From contig JANXCV010000001.1 in assembly GCA_025059235.1 (NCBI GenBank), positions 143,204 through 207,203 of the forward strand: 64,000 bases of DNA. Direction: 5' to 3'. Source of the DNA: Candidatus Calescibacterium sp. (GTDB taxonomy: Bacteria; DRYD01). The translations under genes were made by a program, and so were the position numbers. Positions 24,353 to 33,144 of the stretch are shown one piece after another; position 1 is the stretch's first letter; every line of letters begins with the position of its first letter. The notes under the pieces are model-generated. The model had not been told where the DNA came from, made no database searches, and worked only from the letters and a program-made list of their open reading frames with translations.

Positions 24353-25270
24353 TTGTCGAAGAATTCAAATATAGTGTACAAGGTAAATAACATTATCTTT
24401 TACGATCCTTCCCTATCCAGAAAAATAGTGACCTTCCTTTCCTTAATCGGTTCAGACCTGATAGCTTTTAAAACTTTTATTCCTCCCACCATTATGGTAG
24501 TAACACAAAAAGACTTCACCTTTTTCCTACAAGAAATCTTTTCGTTCTTCTTCGATAACCTCAGAGATCCACAAAATATTATGATCATTCAAAACAGTTA
24601 TATAACCCAAGAAGAATATGAGAGAATGGTGATCGAATATACCGAAGATATTGAGACAAATGACTTCATAATAACTCCTCGAATTGGAAACTACAATAAG
24701 ACACCACTGTATATCATATCCGTCAACTTTGCTCAGGGTACAGGTGCACACCCAACAACCAAAATGATACTCGATAACCTAAAAAAAACACTAGAACACC
24801 ACAAAAAGAAAACCTTAATAATAGACTACGGATCAGGTAGTGGAATACTATCCATAGCATCCAAAAAAATCCTTAGCAAATCATCAGTCCTATCCATAGA
24901 AATCAACTTCAGAAGCCTAATCGAAGCAAAAAGAAACTATATACTTAACAAAACAGAAATATTCTTCTGCCTATCAAATACAATTCAGGTACTCAATCTA
25001 ACCAGCATAAAGCAAACTTTTGATAACAAAGTCCTAATCATAAACGTCCCCCTCTACGTCATCGAAAAATCTCTTAAATACCTAAAAGAAAACAATTTCT
25101 ATTTCGATATTCTAATGATATCGGGTATAAAAAAACCGAAAAATATAGACCAAACCTCATTCATCAATAAACTCAACCAAGAAAATTTTGATAACTACCT
25201 AGATAACTATGAAATCACATCTGACTGCCAAAAAGATTGGATACTTATCATAGCTAAGATAAAAACATGA
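24353..25270 (+). CDS. prmA: PrmA-like protein methyltransferase
   Basis: A 305-residue SAM-dependent methyltransferase resembling PrmA, which trimethylates ribosomal protein L11. The substrate-binding N-terminal part is divergent. The C-terminal part has the family motif VNFAQGTGAHPTTKM, motif I DYGSGSGILSIASK, an acidic strand SIEIN, and motif IV IINVPLYVI (NxxxxxI-type). The start is a TTG at 24353 with AAAGGA 4 bases upstream; no ATG lies near. The gene overlaps the next by 4 bases and opens the long plus-strand run. The acceptor could differ from L11 because the substrate-binding part is poorly conserved. Confidence 0.72.
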   Translation: MSKNSNIVYKVNNIIFYDPSLSRKIVTFLSLIGSDLIAFKTFIPPTIMVVTQKDFTFFLQEIFSFFFDNLRDPQNIMIIQNSYITQEEYERMVIEYTEDIETNDFIITPRIGNYNKTPLYIISVNFAQGTGAHPTTKMILDNLKKTLEHHKKKTLIIDYGSGSGILSIASKKILSKSSVLSIEINFRSLIEAKRNYILNKTEIFFCLSNTIQVLNLTSIKQTFDNKVLIINVPLYVIEKSLKYLKENNFYFDILMISGIKKPKNIDQTSFINKLNQENFDNYLDNYEITSDCQKDWILIIAKIKT

Positions 25271-26058
25271 GAAAACTAGTATTATGCTTTCTTGCAGGTG
25301 GAAAAATAAACGATCAACCCAAATGCCTCATAAAAACCCCCAAAGGTACACACACCCTCGAAGAAATACTAAATATATTCAACCAAATAAACTACCAAGA
25401 ATACGGTATAAAAGTCGAAAAAAAAATCATCCTATATCCCGCGAACAATAAAGAACAATTCCAGAAGCTCGTAACCGACGAGGAATTAATAGAAGCAGGA
25501 AATAAACTCACAGAAACCATTCATAAAGCAATCTCATCACTAAACCAAACCCAAGAGGATTCCTTCATATGCTTTATCGCTACCGACACACCACTAATAA
25601 ACTACGAAAGCATAGAAGACATCATAAAAAGATTCTCATTACTCGAGGGAGATATCTTCTACCCCTTCGTAAGCCAAGAAGTATATAGAGTAAAATTCGG
25701 ACCCAAGTTGACAAAAAGAAGAACATTCATAAAACTAAACAAAGACAGCTTCTGCGGAACAGGAATAATCATCATCAAAAAACAAACCCTCCTAAAAATA
25801 TGGGACACAGTAAACAAAATCCTAGAAAACAGAAAAAACCCCCTAAAAATAGCTCAAATACTTAACCTAGACCCCATCACATTACTCAAACTAATCATTG
25901 GAAAACTTACCGTCCTAGAACTAGAAAAAAAAATAAACGAAATCTTCGGAATTAAAGCCCAAGGAATGCTAACAAATTTCGCAAACCTAGCATTCAACAT
26001 AGATACACCCCAAGATCTACAAGACTACTCACAAATAATAAAAAACAAAACACCCTAA
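25267..26058 (+). CDS. MobA-like NTP transferase domain protein
   Basis: A 263-residue protein with a nucleotidyltransferase fold. It starts KLVLCFLAGGKINDQPKCLI, a degenerate form of the LAGGxSxRMGxPK loop, with the metal-binding segment FIATDTPLI, equivalent to DxP. The C-terminal third has no clear relatives by eye. MobA-like proteins transfer a nucleoside monophosphate to a molybdopterin or a sugar phosphate, but no molybdenum-cofactor gene is near, so the substrate is unknown. The ATG overlaps the preceding stop (ATGA). Confidence 0.65.
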   Translation: MRKLVLCFLAGGKINDQPKCLIKTPKGTHTLEEILNIFNQINYQEYGIKVEKKIILYPANNKEQFQKLVTDEELIEAGNKLTETIHKAISSLNQTQEDSFICFIATDTPLINYESIEDIIKRFSLLEGDIFYPFVSQEVYRVKFGPKLTKRRTFIKLNKDSFCGTGIIIIKKQTLLKIWDTVNKILENRKNPLKIAQILNLDPITLLKLIIGKLTVLELEKKINEIFGIKAQGMLTNFANLAFNIDTPQDLQDYSQIIKNKTP

Positions 26059-26103
26059 ACAAAAGCAGGATATATCATCAATCAAGATAAAATAATAGTA
26101 TAG

Positions 26104-26766
26104 ATGAGTGAAACCACCCTGTTTTTCCTAATAGTCATTCTCTTCCTCATCCGACTAGCCATAGTCAATAACGTCTTTTCATTCCCCAAATTCTGGCTAC
26201 CAACCTTCCTAAGAAAAGTAAACAAAAAAAGTGTCCTAGATTGGATAGACAGCGCACTAACAGCCGGAATATTCGCACTAGTATTCATCATACTCATAGG
26301 AAGACTATACATAATCCCATCCTCCTCAATGGAACCAACACTTAAACCAGGAGACATAGTCCTCGGAATAAATATGCTATGGTTTCAAACCAAAGGAGAA
26401 CTCAAAATCAACAGAGGAGACATCATAATCTTTAAACCACCCATAGATAACAAACTATACATCAAAAGACTAATAGGACTACCCAACGAAAAACTAATGA
26501 TAATACACGGCAACCTATATATAAACGATAAACTTATCAAGGAAGACTACATTTCAAATAAAGATTACTACGACTACGGCCCAGTAAAAGTTCCCCCACA
26601 AAGTTATTTCTTCCTAGGAGACAATCGACCCAATAGCTACGACAGCCACCTCTGGCCAGAACCATTCGTAAACAAAAAAGATATCAAAGCTAAAGCAGTA
26701 GCAATCATATTCCCACCAAACAGAATAAAAATCCTCTCAAACCCCTTCAACCAAAATGAAAAATAA
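26104..26766 (+). CDS. lepB: signal peptidase I
   Basis: LepB removes signal peptides from secreted proteins. The 220 residues begin with two membrane segments (LFFLIVILFLIRLAIV and LTAGIFALVFIILIGRLYII), then the catalytic Ser at residue 75 in PSSSMEPTL. Further motifs are the box C/D segment YIKRLIGLPNEKL with the catalytic Lys, and FFLGDNRPNSYDSHLW (box E). The gene overlaps the folD-like gene by 11 bases and lies 45 bases after the NTP transferase gene. Confidence 0.94.
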   Translation: MSETTLFFLIVILFLIRLAIVNNVFSFPKFWLPTFLRKVNKKSVLDWIDSALTAGIFALVFIILIGRLYIIPSSSMEPTLKPGDIVLGINMLWFQTKGELKINRGDIIIFKPPIDNKLYIKRLIGLPNEKLMIIHGNLYINDKLIKEDYISNKDYYDYGPVKVPPQSYFFLGDNRPNSYDSHLWPEPFVNKKDIKAKAVAIIFPPNRIKILSNPFNQNEK

Positions 26767-27601
26767 AACAGACACCCTGATCCTTACAGGAAATTTCTAC
26801 TCACAACTCCTATCAGAATATAAACAAAAAATAACCTCCATCCTCAATAAACCCGAAAAATACACCATAGCAATATTCTACTTCAAAACAAAAAATAATA
26901 ACTACTTCTCAATCAACCAAGAAAAAATATTCAAACAAATTGGATTAAACGTAAAAACAATATTCACCGAAAAAGAAAGCGAATTTATCGAACTACTCAC
27001 AAAATACTCCGAAGACAAAAACGTAATAGGAATAAACGTAGAACTACCCCTACCAAAAGGATTCAACCTCTCCAACCTATCAAAAATCAGTTGCGATAAA
27101 GATCTAGACTGCCTTAACCCCCTCAATTACTACAACTTCCTCATAAACTCCAATATAGACTCAATTATCATACCATCAGTAGCTAATGCAGTCCTACTAA
27201 TGCTTAACCACTATAAAATCCAATTCGAAAAAAAAGACATAGTAATCCTTGGAAAAAGCACCTACACAGGCCTAGCAATAGCACACCTACTACTAAAATT
27301 CAACTCCACAGTCCAAATCCTAAACGAACACTCAAAAGATATTAAACAAAAATGCAAAAACGCAGATATAATAATATCAGCCACAGGATCTGTAAACCTC
27401 ATAAATAAAGAATTCGTAAACCCAAACTCAATAGTAATAGACGTAGGATTCGAAGTAGTCAACGGCAAAATAAAAGGAGACGTAGACATAGAAAGCATAA
27501 AGGGAATCGTAAAAGCAGTCTCAATAGTACCAGGAGGAATAGGAAAACTATGCAACCTCTCAACAGTAATAAACCTATACAAACTCATAAACAAAAAATA
27601 A
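26756..27601 (+). CDS. folD: FolD-like methylenetetrahydrofolate dehydrogenase/cyclohydrolase
   Basis: FolD interconverts 5,10-methylene-, methenyl- and 10-formyl-tetrahydrofolate. The 281 residues match the family. The NAD(P)-binding part is well kept: IVILGKSTYTGLAIAHLL, ADIIISATGSVNLI, IDVGFEVVNGKIKGDVD and IVPGGIGKLCN. In the N-terminal part the usual YxxxK is changed, with Tyr50 followed by Asn54 or Gln55, and the Gln of VQLPLP is Glu96 (NVELPLP). Asp118 of the KDxDG motif is kept. The dehydrogenase reaction may remain while cyclohydrolase activity is doubtful. Both neighbouring genes overlap it. Confidence 0.88.
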   Translation: MKNKTDTLILTGNFYSQLLSEYKQKITSILNKPEKYTIAIFYFKTKNNNYFSINQEKIFKQIGLNVKTIFTEKESEFIELLTKYSEDKNVIGINVELPLPKGFNLSNLSKISCDKDLDCLNPLNYYNFLINSNIDSIIIPSVANAVLLMLNHYKIQFEKKDIVILGKSTYTGLAIAHLLLKFNSTVQILNEHSKDIKQKCKNADIIISATGSVNLINKEFVNPNSIVIDVGFEVVNGKIKGDVDIESIKGIVKAVSIVPGGIGKLCNLSTVINLYKLINKK

Positions 27602-28791
27602 AAAAAATACTCACCTGCTTTATACTATCCTCCCTCATAATCCTCTCAAAAACATACCCGCTAAACCTACAAAAAAACGAACTCGATAACCTCAGAATAC
27701 TACTAGAAAAAATCAACACAGAAGATATAAACCTAACCATAAAAGGCAATTACCTTAGTCTAAAATATTCAACAGAAGAATTCCCATCAATATACCAAGG
27801 CGGTTTCCATCTAGCCAACCAAATAACAATACTCAGCCTCAAACCAACCCTAAAATTCTTCTACGATCATAACTACCAAAACACCAACGAAATACAAAAC
27901 TACAAAAACATCATGATTCTATCCTCAAACTACCTCGAATACAAAGGCAAAAAATACAGAGGAAAATTCCTCATAATACCCAAAGACAAAAATTACTACC
28001 TAATAAACCTAATAGGAATGGATGATTACCTTAGATCAGTAGTACCCTCAGAAATGCCAAGCTCATGGGAACTCGAAGCACTAAAAGCACAAGCCATAGC
28101 AGCAAGAACATACGCAATCAAAGTAACCATCGAAAGAAGAAAAAAAGGAGAAATCTTTGACCTATACTCAACAGTCCTAGATCAAGCATATTACGGCATG
28201 GAAAAAGAAAACCCAAAAACAGACGAAGCAGTCTACAAAACAAAAGACCTAATCATCGTCTATAACAACCAACCAATATGGGCACTATACCACTCAAACT
28301 GCGGAGGAGAAACCCTAGACGGCAAAATCGTCTTCCCACAAAGACTCAACACAAACGACCAATACCTATCACCAGTAAAATGCCTATACAAAGGCAAAAA
28401 CTGGGAAAACAAAGTAGAACTCTACACCATCAAAAAAAACCTAGCAAAACTAATAAACTCCAACATATACTCAATAGACAACATATACACCAACAACTTC
28501 AAAATCTACTTCGTCTATAATAAAAACTCCATATACAGCCTATACACCTGGGAAATAAGAAAACTAATAGGTTACAACATCATAAGAAGTCCATACATCA
28601 CAAACCTCCTGATCCAAGGAGAATACGTCATATTCCAAGGCATAGGCTTTGGACACGGAGTAGGACTCTGTCAATTCGGAGCAAACATGCTAGCCAAAAA
28701 CGGATTCAATTACCAAGAAATCATTAAATATTACTATAAGAACATTGAAATAATCGACCTCGGCAGGTGGTTGGAAAATGCTAATATTTGA
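27550..28791 (+). CDS. SpoIID/LytB-domain exported protein
   Basis: A 413-residue protein with a SpoIID domain, a lytic transglycosylase or amidase enhancer acting on peptidoglycan. The N-terminus is a signal peptide (KKILTCFILSSLIILSK). The SpoIID domain is seen from DYLRSVVPSEMPSSWELEALKAQAIAARTYA through HSNCGGETLDG to the C-terminal GFGHGVGLCQFGANMLAK. The ATG at 27550 overlaps folD by 52 bases; no nearer start codon exists. The end overlaps pilT by 14 bases. A second SpoIID-type gene is at 37753. Confidence 0.88.
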   Translation: MQPLNSNKPIQTHKQKIKKILTCFILSSLIILSKTYPLNLQKNELDNLRILLEKINTEDINLTIKGNYLSLKYSTEEFPSIYQGGFHLANQITILSLKPTLKFFYDHNYQNTNEIQNYKNIMILSSNYLEYKGKKYRGKFLIIPKDKNYYLINLIGMDDYLRSVVPSEMPSSWELEALKAQAIAARTYAIKVTIERRKKGEIFDLYSTVLDQAYYGMEKENPKTDEAVYKTKDLIIVYNNQPIWALYHSNCGGETLDGKIVFPQRLNTNDQYLSPVKCLYKGKNWENKVELYTIKKNLAKLINSNIYSIDNIYTNNFKIYFVYNKNSIYSLYTWEIRKLIGYNIIRSPYITNLLIQGEYVIFQGIGFGHGVGLCQFGANMLAKNGFNYQEIIKYYYKNIEIIDLGRWLENANI

Positions 28792-29827
28792 ACTCCTAGA
28801 AAATATGCACAAACTAGAAGCCAGCGATCTACACCTAGGAGTAGGATCTCCACCAATATTCAGAATAAAAGGAAAACTAAAAGCACTCAACTTCCCACCT
28901 CTAACAAACGATATGATAAGAAGTATGGTATTCGCCCTCCTAACCTCAGAACAAATAGAACAATTCGAAAAACAAAAAGAACTAGACTTCTCATATTCAC
29001 TCGAAAACACAGGAAGATTCCGAGGAAATCTATACTTCCAAAAAGGAACCATAGCAGCAGCAATAAGATCCATACCCTACAAAATAAGATCCATAGAAGA
29101 ACTCGGATTACCACAAATCCTAGAACAAATGGCCTCCTTCGAAAGAGGACTATTCCTAGTAACAGGACCCACAGGCGTCGGTAAATCAACCACTCTCGCA
29201 GCAATGATCGAATACATAAATAACAACTTCTCCAAACACATAATAACCATAGAAGACCCCATCGAATACGTATACATAAACAAAAAATCTATAATACATC
29301 AAAGAGAAATAGGAGTAGATACCCACTCTTTCCACGAAGCACTCAGACACGTACTAAGGCAAGATCCAGACGTAATCATGATCGGAGAAATGAGAGATAT
29401 AGAAAGTATCTCCCTCGCACTTACAGCAGCAGAAACAGGACACCTCGTATTCTCAACATTACACACCTTCGGAATAGTCAACACCATCGACAGAATAGTC
29501 GACGCCTTCCCAGCAGCACAACAAAACCAAATAAGAACACAACTGGCCAACATCATAAACGGATCCATCTCCCAAATCCTCATACCAACCGTAGACAATA
29601 ACCTCATCGTAGCCTACGAAGTAGTAGTAGCAAACGCAGCAGTAAGAAACCTAATTAGAAAAGGAGAACACCACCAACTATACAACGTCCTCTACACAGG
29701 CAGAGAATTAGGAATGATATCCCTAGAAGCAAGACTCACAGAATTATACCGAAAAGGAATTATAACCAAAGAAACTGCATACAGATACGCAAACAATAAA
29801 GAAGTCATAGCCAGAATGATAGAATGA
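28778..29827 (+). CDS. pilT: PilT-type twitching motility ATPase
   Basis: PilT depolymerises type IV pili. The 349 residues match the family. An N-terminal PAS-like domain precedes the ATPase core with Walker A GPTGVGKST near residue 133, the HxREIG motif (IIHQREIGVDTHSF), Walker B RQDPDVIMIGEMRD, and the His box ALTAAETGHLVFSTLHT. The AIRSIP segment typical of PilT, rather than PilB, precedes the core. It overlaps the SpoIID-type gene by 14 bases and the following small membrane gene by 4 bases. No PilB or PilC gene lies near. Confidence 0.95.
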   Translation: MLIFELLENMHKLEASDLHLGVGSPPIFRIKGKLKALNFPPLTNDMIRSMVFALLTSEQIEQFEKQKELDFSYSLENTGRFRGNLYFQKGTIAAAIRSIPYKIRSIEELGLPQILEQMASFERGLFLVTGPTGVGKSTTLAAMIEYINNNFSKHIITIEDPIEYVYINKKSIIHQREIGVDTHSFHEALRHVLRQDPDVIMIGEMRDIESISLALTAAETGHLVFSTLHTFGIVNTIDRIVDAFPAAQQNQIRTQLANIINGSISQILIPTVDNNLIVAYEVVVANAAVRNLIRKGEHHQLYNVLYTGRELGMISLEARLTELYRKGIITKETAYRYANNKEVIARMIE

Positions 29828-30135
29828 ATATTCTCGAACTAATCATCTTCATCCTCATCCTCTTCCTACTAGTCTTCGTAGACGGATTCACAAGAATCCT
29901 ATATCTATCACTAAAATATAAACCAGATTTCTTCATGTACAGCCTATTCCGATTCTCAATCATCATCCTAATCATACTCCTGTTCATAAAGATATTCCCC
30001 AATTTTTATTACTATGCCATAGGCTTCCTGGTTTATCTGCTACTAAGCGGACTAATATGGAGAAAAATACTAAAAATCTGGTATCAAAACTATTTGAAGA
30101 AAGAAGGATATATAAAGGATAGTGTCAAAAGATAG
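29824..30135 (+). CDS. small membrane protein of unknown function
   Basis: A 103-residue protein with three hydrophobic segments (ILELIIFILILFLLVFV, MYSLFRFSIIILIILLF and YYYAIGFLVYLLLSGLIW) and a basic C-terminus. It overlaps the pilT stop by 4 bases (ATGA), so it belongs to the same operon. It has no recognisable family and could assist pilus or envelope assembly, but this is a guess from context. The tRNA-Trp gene begins 6 bases downstream. Confidence 0.68.
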   Translation: MNILELIIFILILFLLVFVDGFTRILYLSLKYKPDFFMYSLFRFSIIILIILLFIKIFPNFYYYAIGFLVYLLLSGLIWRKILKIWYQNYLKKEGYIKDSVKR

Positions 30136-30141
30136 AGATGA

Positions 30142-30215
30142 AGGGCGGTAGCTCAGTCCGGTAGAGCGGTGGACTCCAAATCCATTGGTCGGGGGTTCAA
30201 ATCCTCTCCGCCCTG
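30142..30215 (+). tRNA. trnW: tRNA-Trp (anticodon CCA)
   Basis: The acceptor stem AGGGCGG (30142-30148) pairs with CCGCCCT (30208-30214). The D arm is GCTC/GAGC, and the anticodon stem GTGGA/TCCAT encloses the loop CTCCAAA with anticodon CCA at 30176-30178. The T arm GGGGG/CCTCT (with G-U pairs) encloses TTCAAAT. The discriminator is G30215. The 3' CCA is not encoded. The acceptor and T arms resemble E. coli tRNA-Trp. The gene lies in the same direction between a small membrane gene and lptD, whose ATG comes 12 bases after the tRNA end. Confidence 0.95.
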
Positions 30216-30227
30216 CAAAACCACCTA

Positions 30228-32321
30228 ATGAAACTCCTCCCCATCCTACTCCTCCTAATCCTATCACTCTCATTCCCACAAAACACCAACATAATCCTAT
30301 ATACCCCCCAAATACTATCAGACCCCCAAAAAATACAAGTCAACCAAACAATAGAAATATATACCAACCAATACTGGATAAAATCCTCCAAAGCCACCAT
30401 CGACAAACAAAAAAGAAAAATCATTATACCAGAAAAAACATTCATCAAAAACCTACAAACCCAAGACGAATTCCTAACTGAAACAATAGAAATAGAATAC
30501 ACCCCCGAAGGCAAAATCGAAAAAATATCAGGCTCCAGAGGATCAGGCTACATACTCAACTTCGGATTAGAACCCCTCAAACTAAAAGATAAACTATTCT
30601 TCGAATACTCCCAAATCTACCTCTTCTCCAATAACTACACCTTCAAAAATGTAAACTTCTCAACATGTGATATCTGCCAATACGACAACTTCGAACATAA
30701 ACACTATATCCTTAGCTCAGAAGAAGTCCAAATCATACCCAACGACAAAATGATCCTAACAAACTCACGAATGCTACTGTATAAAAAACAAGTACTCGGA
30801 TACAAAAAACTAATAATACCCCTCAGAAAAAGAAAACTTCCAAAACTACCCCAAGAAGATACCTCCACCTTCCCACAAATCGGATACAACAACACTGACG
30901 GATTCTTCATCATCAAAAACTTCGACTACATCCTCAATAACTCCAACTACGGCAAAATATTAACCAAATACGGACAATACACAGGACTATATTACGGCAT
31001 CTCAAACTACTACAAAAAACAAATAGCCAACATAAACCTCGAAATGAATAACTACATCTTCGTCAATAACAACAAAAGACTAGGAAATAAATTCAGAAAT
31101 ATACACGGAAATCTTAACCTATCTTCAAATAACATAAGAGGATTTATCAGATACTCAAGCAATAGGTCAATCTATAGAAACCTCTCAGCTCCCCTAATAC
31201 AAACAATCTCCTACGGATTCTCCGCAAAAATCAAACAAGTAGATATAAATTACACAGTAAACCGAAACTCAACAGAAGGACAATTCGAATCAGTAAACCA
31301 CTTACTAACAGCATCAGGAAAAATCAAAAATCTCACCTTCAGCTTTAACCTCAACGACCTCGAAAATCAGTATTTCACAACAAACACAATAAGAACCAGT
31401 CAAAACATAAAACTAAACCTAAACTACATCTTCTCCAGAGATCTACTAACCTTGACACTTCTAATAGATAACACAACAAATAATTTCGGCTTCTTCGGTG
31501 TCAATAAAATCCCAGAAGTCACCCTTAAACTCAATAAACCAATAAAATACAAAGAAAAAATCACCCTATCACCCCTACTATTCCTCGGTAAATACAAAGA
31601 ACCCAAATTCAACAGAACCACCACAAAATACCAACTTCTCCTATACTATAACATACAACACATAACCAGCAAGGAAATCAACTGGACAACCTCAGGAATG
31701 TTTAAACAAAACTTTTACGATACCGGAAATTATTACAGCGACAGAAACTTCCATGCCTCATTCGTCAACTCACTAACTTCCAACTTCACCCTAAACAAAA
31801 AGTCCTTCAGGTTTAACCTCAACTACACCTATAACTTTGGCAAAGGATTCGCACCTATCTTTTCCGATTTCACAGGCAAATACCAAAACCTAACAGCCAA
31901 CCTATCAATATTCAATAACAAAACTTTCAACATCAGCCTTTCCACAAACTATAACCTAACCAACGGATCTATAAGCCCTATCAGCATAAACCTCAAATAC
32001 TCACCCAACAAAAAGTTTTATACCAGCATCTTTACCACTTTTAATGTCAAAAAAGGTAGATTCACCAACATAAATACCAACGTAGACTGGTATATATCCA
32101 AAGATATGCGACTAACTACATGGCTCAACTATAACTATCTTACAAAAAAACTAGACTATATCGACGTGATTCTTATAAAAGATAATCATTGTTGGGTCAG
32201 CTACCTGGTTTACAGAAGCACATCAAAACAACTCTACCTATATGCCTATCTAAAAGCCCTACCCATCCTGGGAATAAACATCGGTATAGATCAATCAAAA
32301 AAATTCATCCCCAGGTACTAA
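30228..32321 (+). CDS. lptD: LptD-like LPS assembly protein
   Basis: LptD is the outer-membrane beta-barrel that inserts LPS in the outer leaflet. The 697 residues start with a signal peptide (MKLLPILLLLILSLSFP). An LptA-like N-terminal domain (ANAT-type strands, residues 20-150) follows. The family segment with paired cysteines CDICQYDNFEHKHYILSSEEV is near residue 148, then NSRMLLYKKQVLGYKKLIIPL. The C-terminal 450 residues are a barrel of alternating strands ending in aromatic residues (SKKFIPRY). The Cys pair could form the disulfide used in maturation. No SD is seen; the ATG is 12 bases after the tRNA. Confidence 0.85.
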   Translation: MKLLPILLLLILSLSFPQNTNIILYTPQILSDPQKIQVNQTIEIYTNQYWIKSSKATIDKQKRKIIIPEKTFIKNLQTQDEFLTETIEIEYTPEGKIEKISGSRGSGYILNFGLEPLKLKDKLFFEYSQIYLFSNNYTFKNVNFSTCDICQYDNFEHKHYILSSEEVQIIPNDKMILTNSRMLLYKKQVLGYKKLIIPLRKRKLPKLPQEDTSTFPQIGYNNTDGFFIIKNFDYILNNSNYGKILTKYGQYTGLYYGISNYYKKQIANINLEMNNYIFVNNNKRLGNKFRNIHGNLNLSSNNIRGFIRYSSNRSIYRNLSAPLIQTISYGFSAKIKQVDINYTVNRNSTEGQFESVNHLLTASGKIKNLTFSFNLNDLENQYFTTNTIRTSQNIKLNLNYIFSRDLLTLTLLIDNTTNNFGFFGVNKIPEVTLKLNKPIKYKEKITLSPLLFLGKYKEPKFNRTTTKYQLLLYYNIQHITSKEINWTTSGMFKQNFYDTGNYYSDRNFHASFVNSLTSNFTLNKKSFRFNLNYTYNFGKGFAPIFSDFTGKYQNLTANLSIFNNKTFNISLSTNYNLTNGSISPISINLKYSPNKKFYTSIFTTFNVKKGRFTNINTNVDWYISKDMRLTTWLNYNYLTKKLDYIDVILIKDNHCWVSYLVYRSTSKQLYLYAYLKALPILGINIGIDQSKKFIPRY

Positions 32322-32832
32322 ACAATCATCTAGATCTCCTGTCCACACCACCGAACCATTACAAATCCCATACAATAAAACACTCCCTATACACAGACTC
32401 ACGCACCTCAAAACATAGAGCACCACAAGCACTAGCCTTCGACATACAAACCTCAAAAATAAAACTAATCCTAGAAAAGACATCATCCTAGCTAAAAAAC
32501 GTGAATAATATCCCCAAACAACAAAACATCCAGCACTTGGAAAATAAACTGTTCGCACCCAAAAGCAAAGATTGAGAAAAAAAACTAGAATACCCCCAGA
32601 CCTCAAAATCCAACACAGATTCAAAATCAGAAAAGTCACTAATGTCATCAACAAAAGTCACTAAAGTCATAAAAGGAAAAAAGTTCCTCCCAAATAACAC
32701 AACCCTATCAGCTCAGTAATACCAACAGTAACCACAAACAAAACCAAACACAAAAACTACTCCGGAGAGAAAACAAAACAAAAGGAATAACCATATAAAC
32801 CGGTAAAGTAATATATAGATACCAATCGAATT
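32322..32832. other. non-coding stretch after lptD
   Basis: About 510 bases in which no convincing gene is seen. The plus strand is A- and C-rich like the coding strands around it, so it may be an old coding region. Reading frames are broken every 20-60 codons in all frames. Frames found on the minus strand (32295-32654, 32488-32700) look like shadows: very high Phe/Leu content and no start signal. No tRNA, repeat or terminator hairpin was recognised. Confidence 0.5.
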
Positions 32833-33144
32833 ATGCCCAACCGACCACCTAACACTGATTCCGTAATCAATAAATACTCGGGAACTACTATCCTAGTCAC
32901 AGAACCAAATTCTGGCTCCGGATCATCCAGAAAACACCCAGCATATGGACCAAAACAATATCACTCTAAAGTCATCCCAGCACCCCCCTTCACAGATATC
33001 TTCTACTCTAAAACAGTCAAAAATATGTCACTACCCCACATAATAACTCACAAATCAGTAAACCCACCTGATCAACTGATATACAATGAAGAAAGATTTA
33101 ATGTAGAATTTTCAATAGATCCAACCTCAATAAACCATGATTGA
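32833..33144 (+). CDS. small hypothetical protein
   Basis: A 103-codon frame that ends inside the next gene with an 8-base ATG/TGA overlap, the same kind of overlap used by true gene pairs here. The product is polar, rich in Pro, Ser, Asn and Lys, without a signal peptide or membrane helix, and resembles no known family. No Shine-Dalgarno sequence precedes its ATG. Codon use is like its neighbours. It might be real or a chance frame; the overlap is the only good argument in favour. Confidence 0.4.
   Translation: MPNRPPNTDSVINKYSGTTILVTEPNSGSGSSRKHPAYGPKQYHSKVIPAPPFTDIFYSKTVKNMSLPHIITHKSVNPPDQLIYNEERFNVEFSIDPTSINHD

Noticed and set aside
28278..28520. 80-residue frame inside the SpoIID-type gene
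   Set aside because: Arg/Lys/Gln/Pro-rich shadow of the A/C-biased coding strand.
32189..32491. 100-residue plus-strand frame across the lptD end
   Set aside because: Most of it lies inside lptD in another frame and the product is unlike any protein; a shadow frame.
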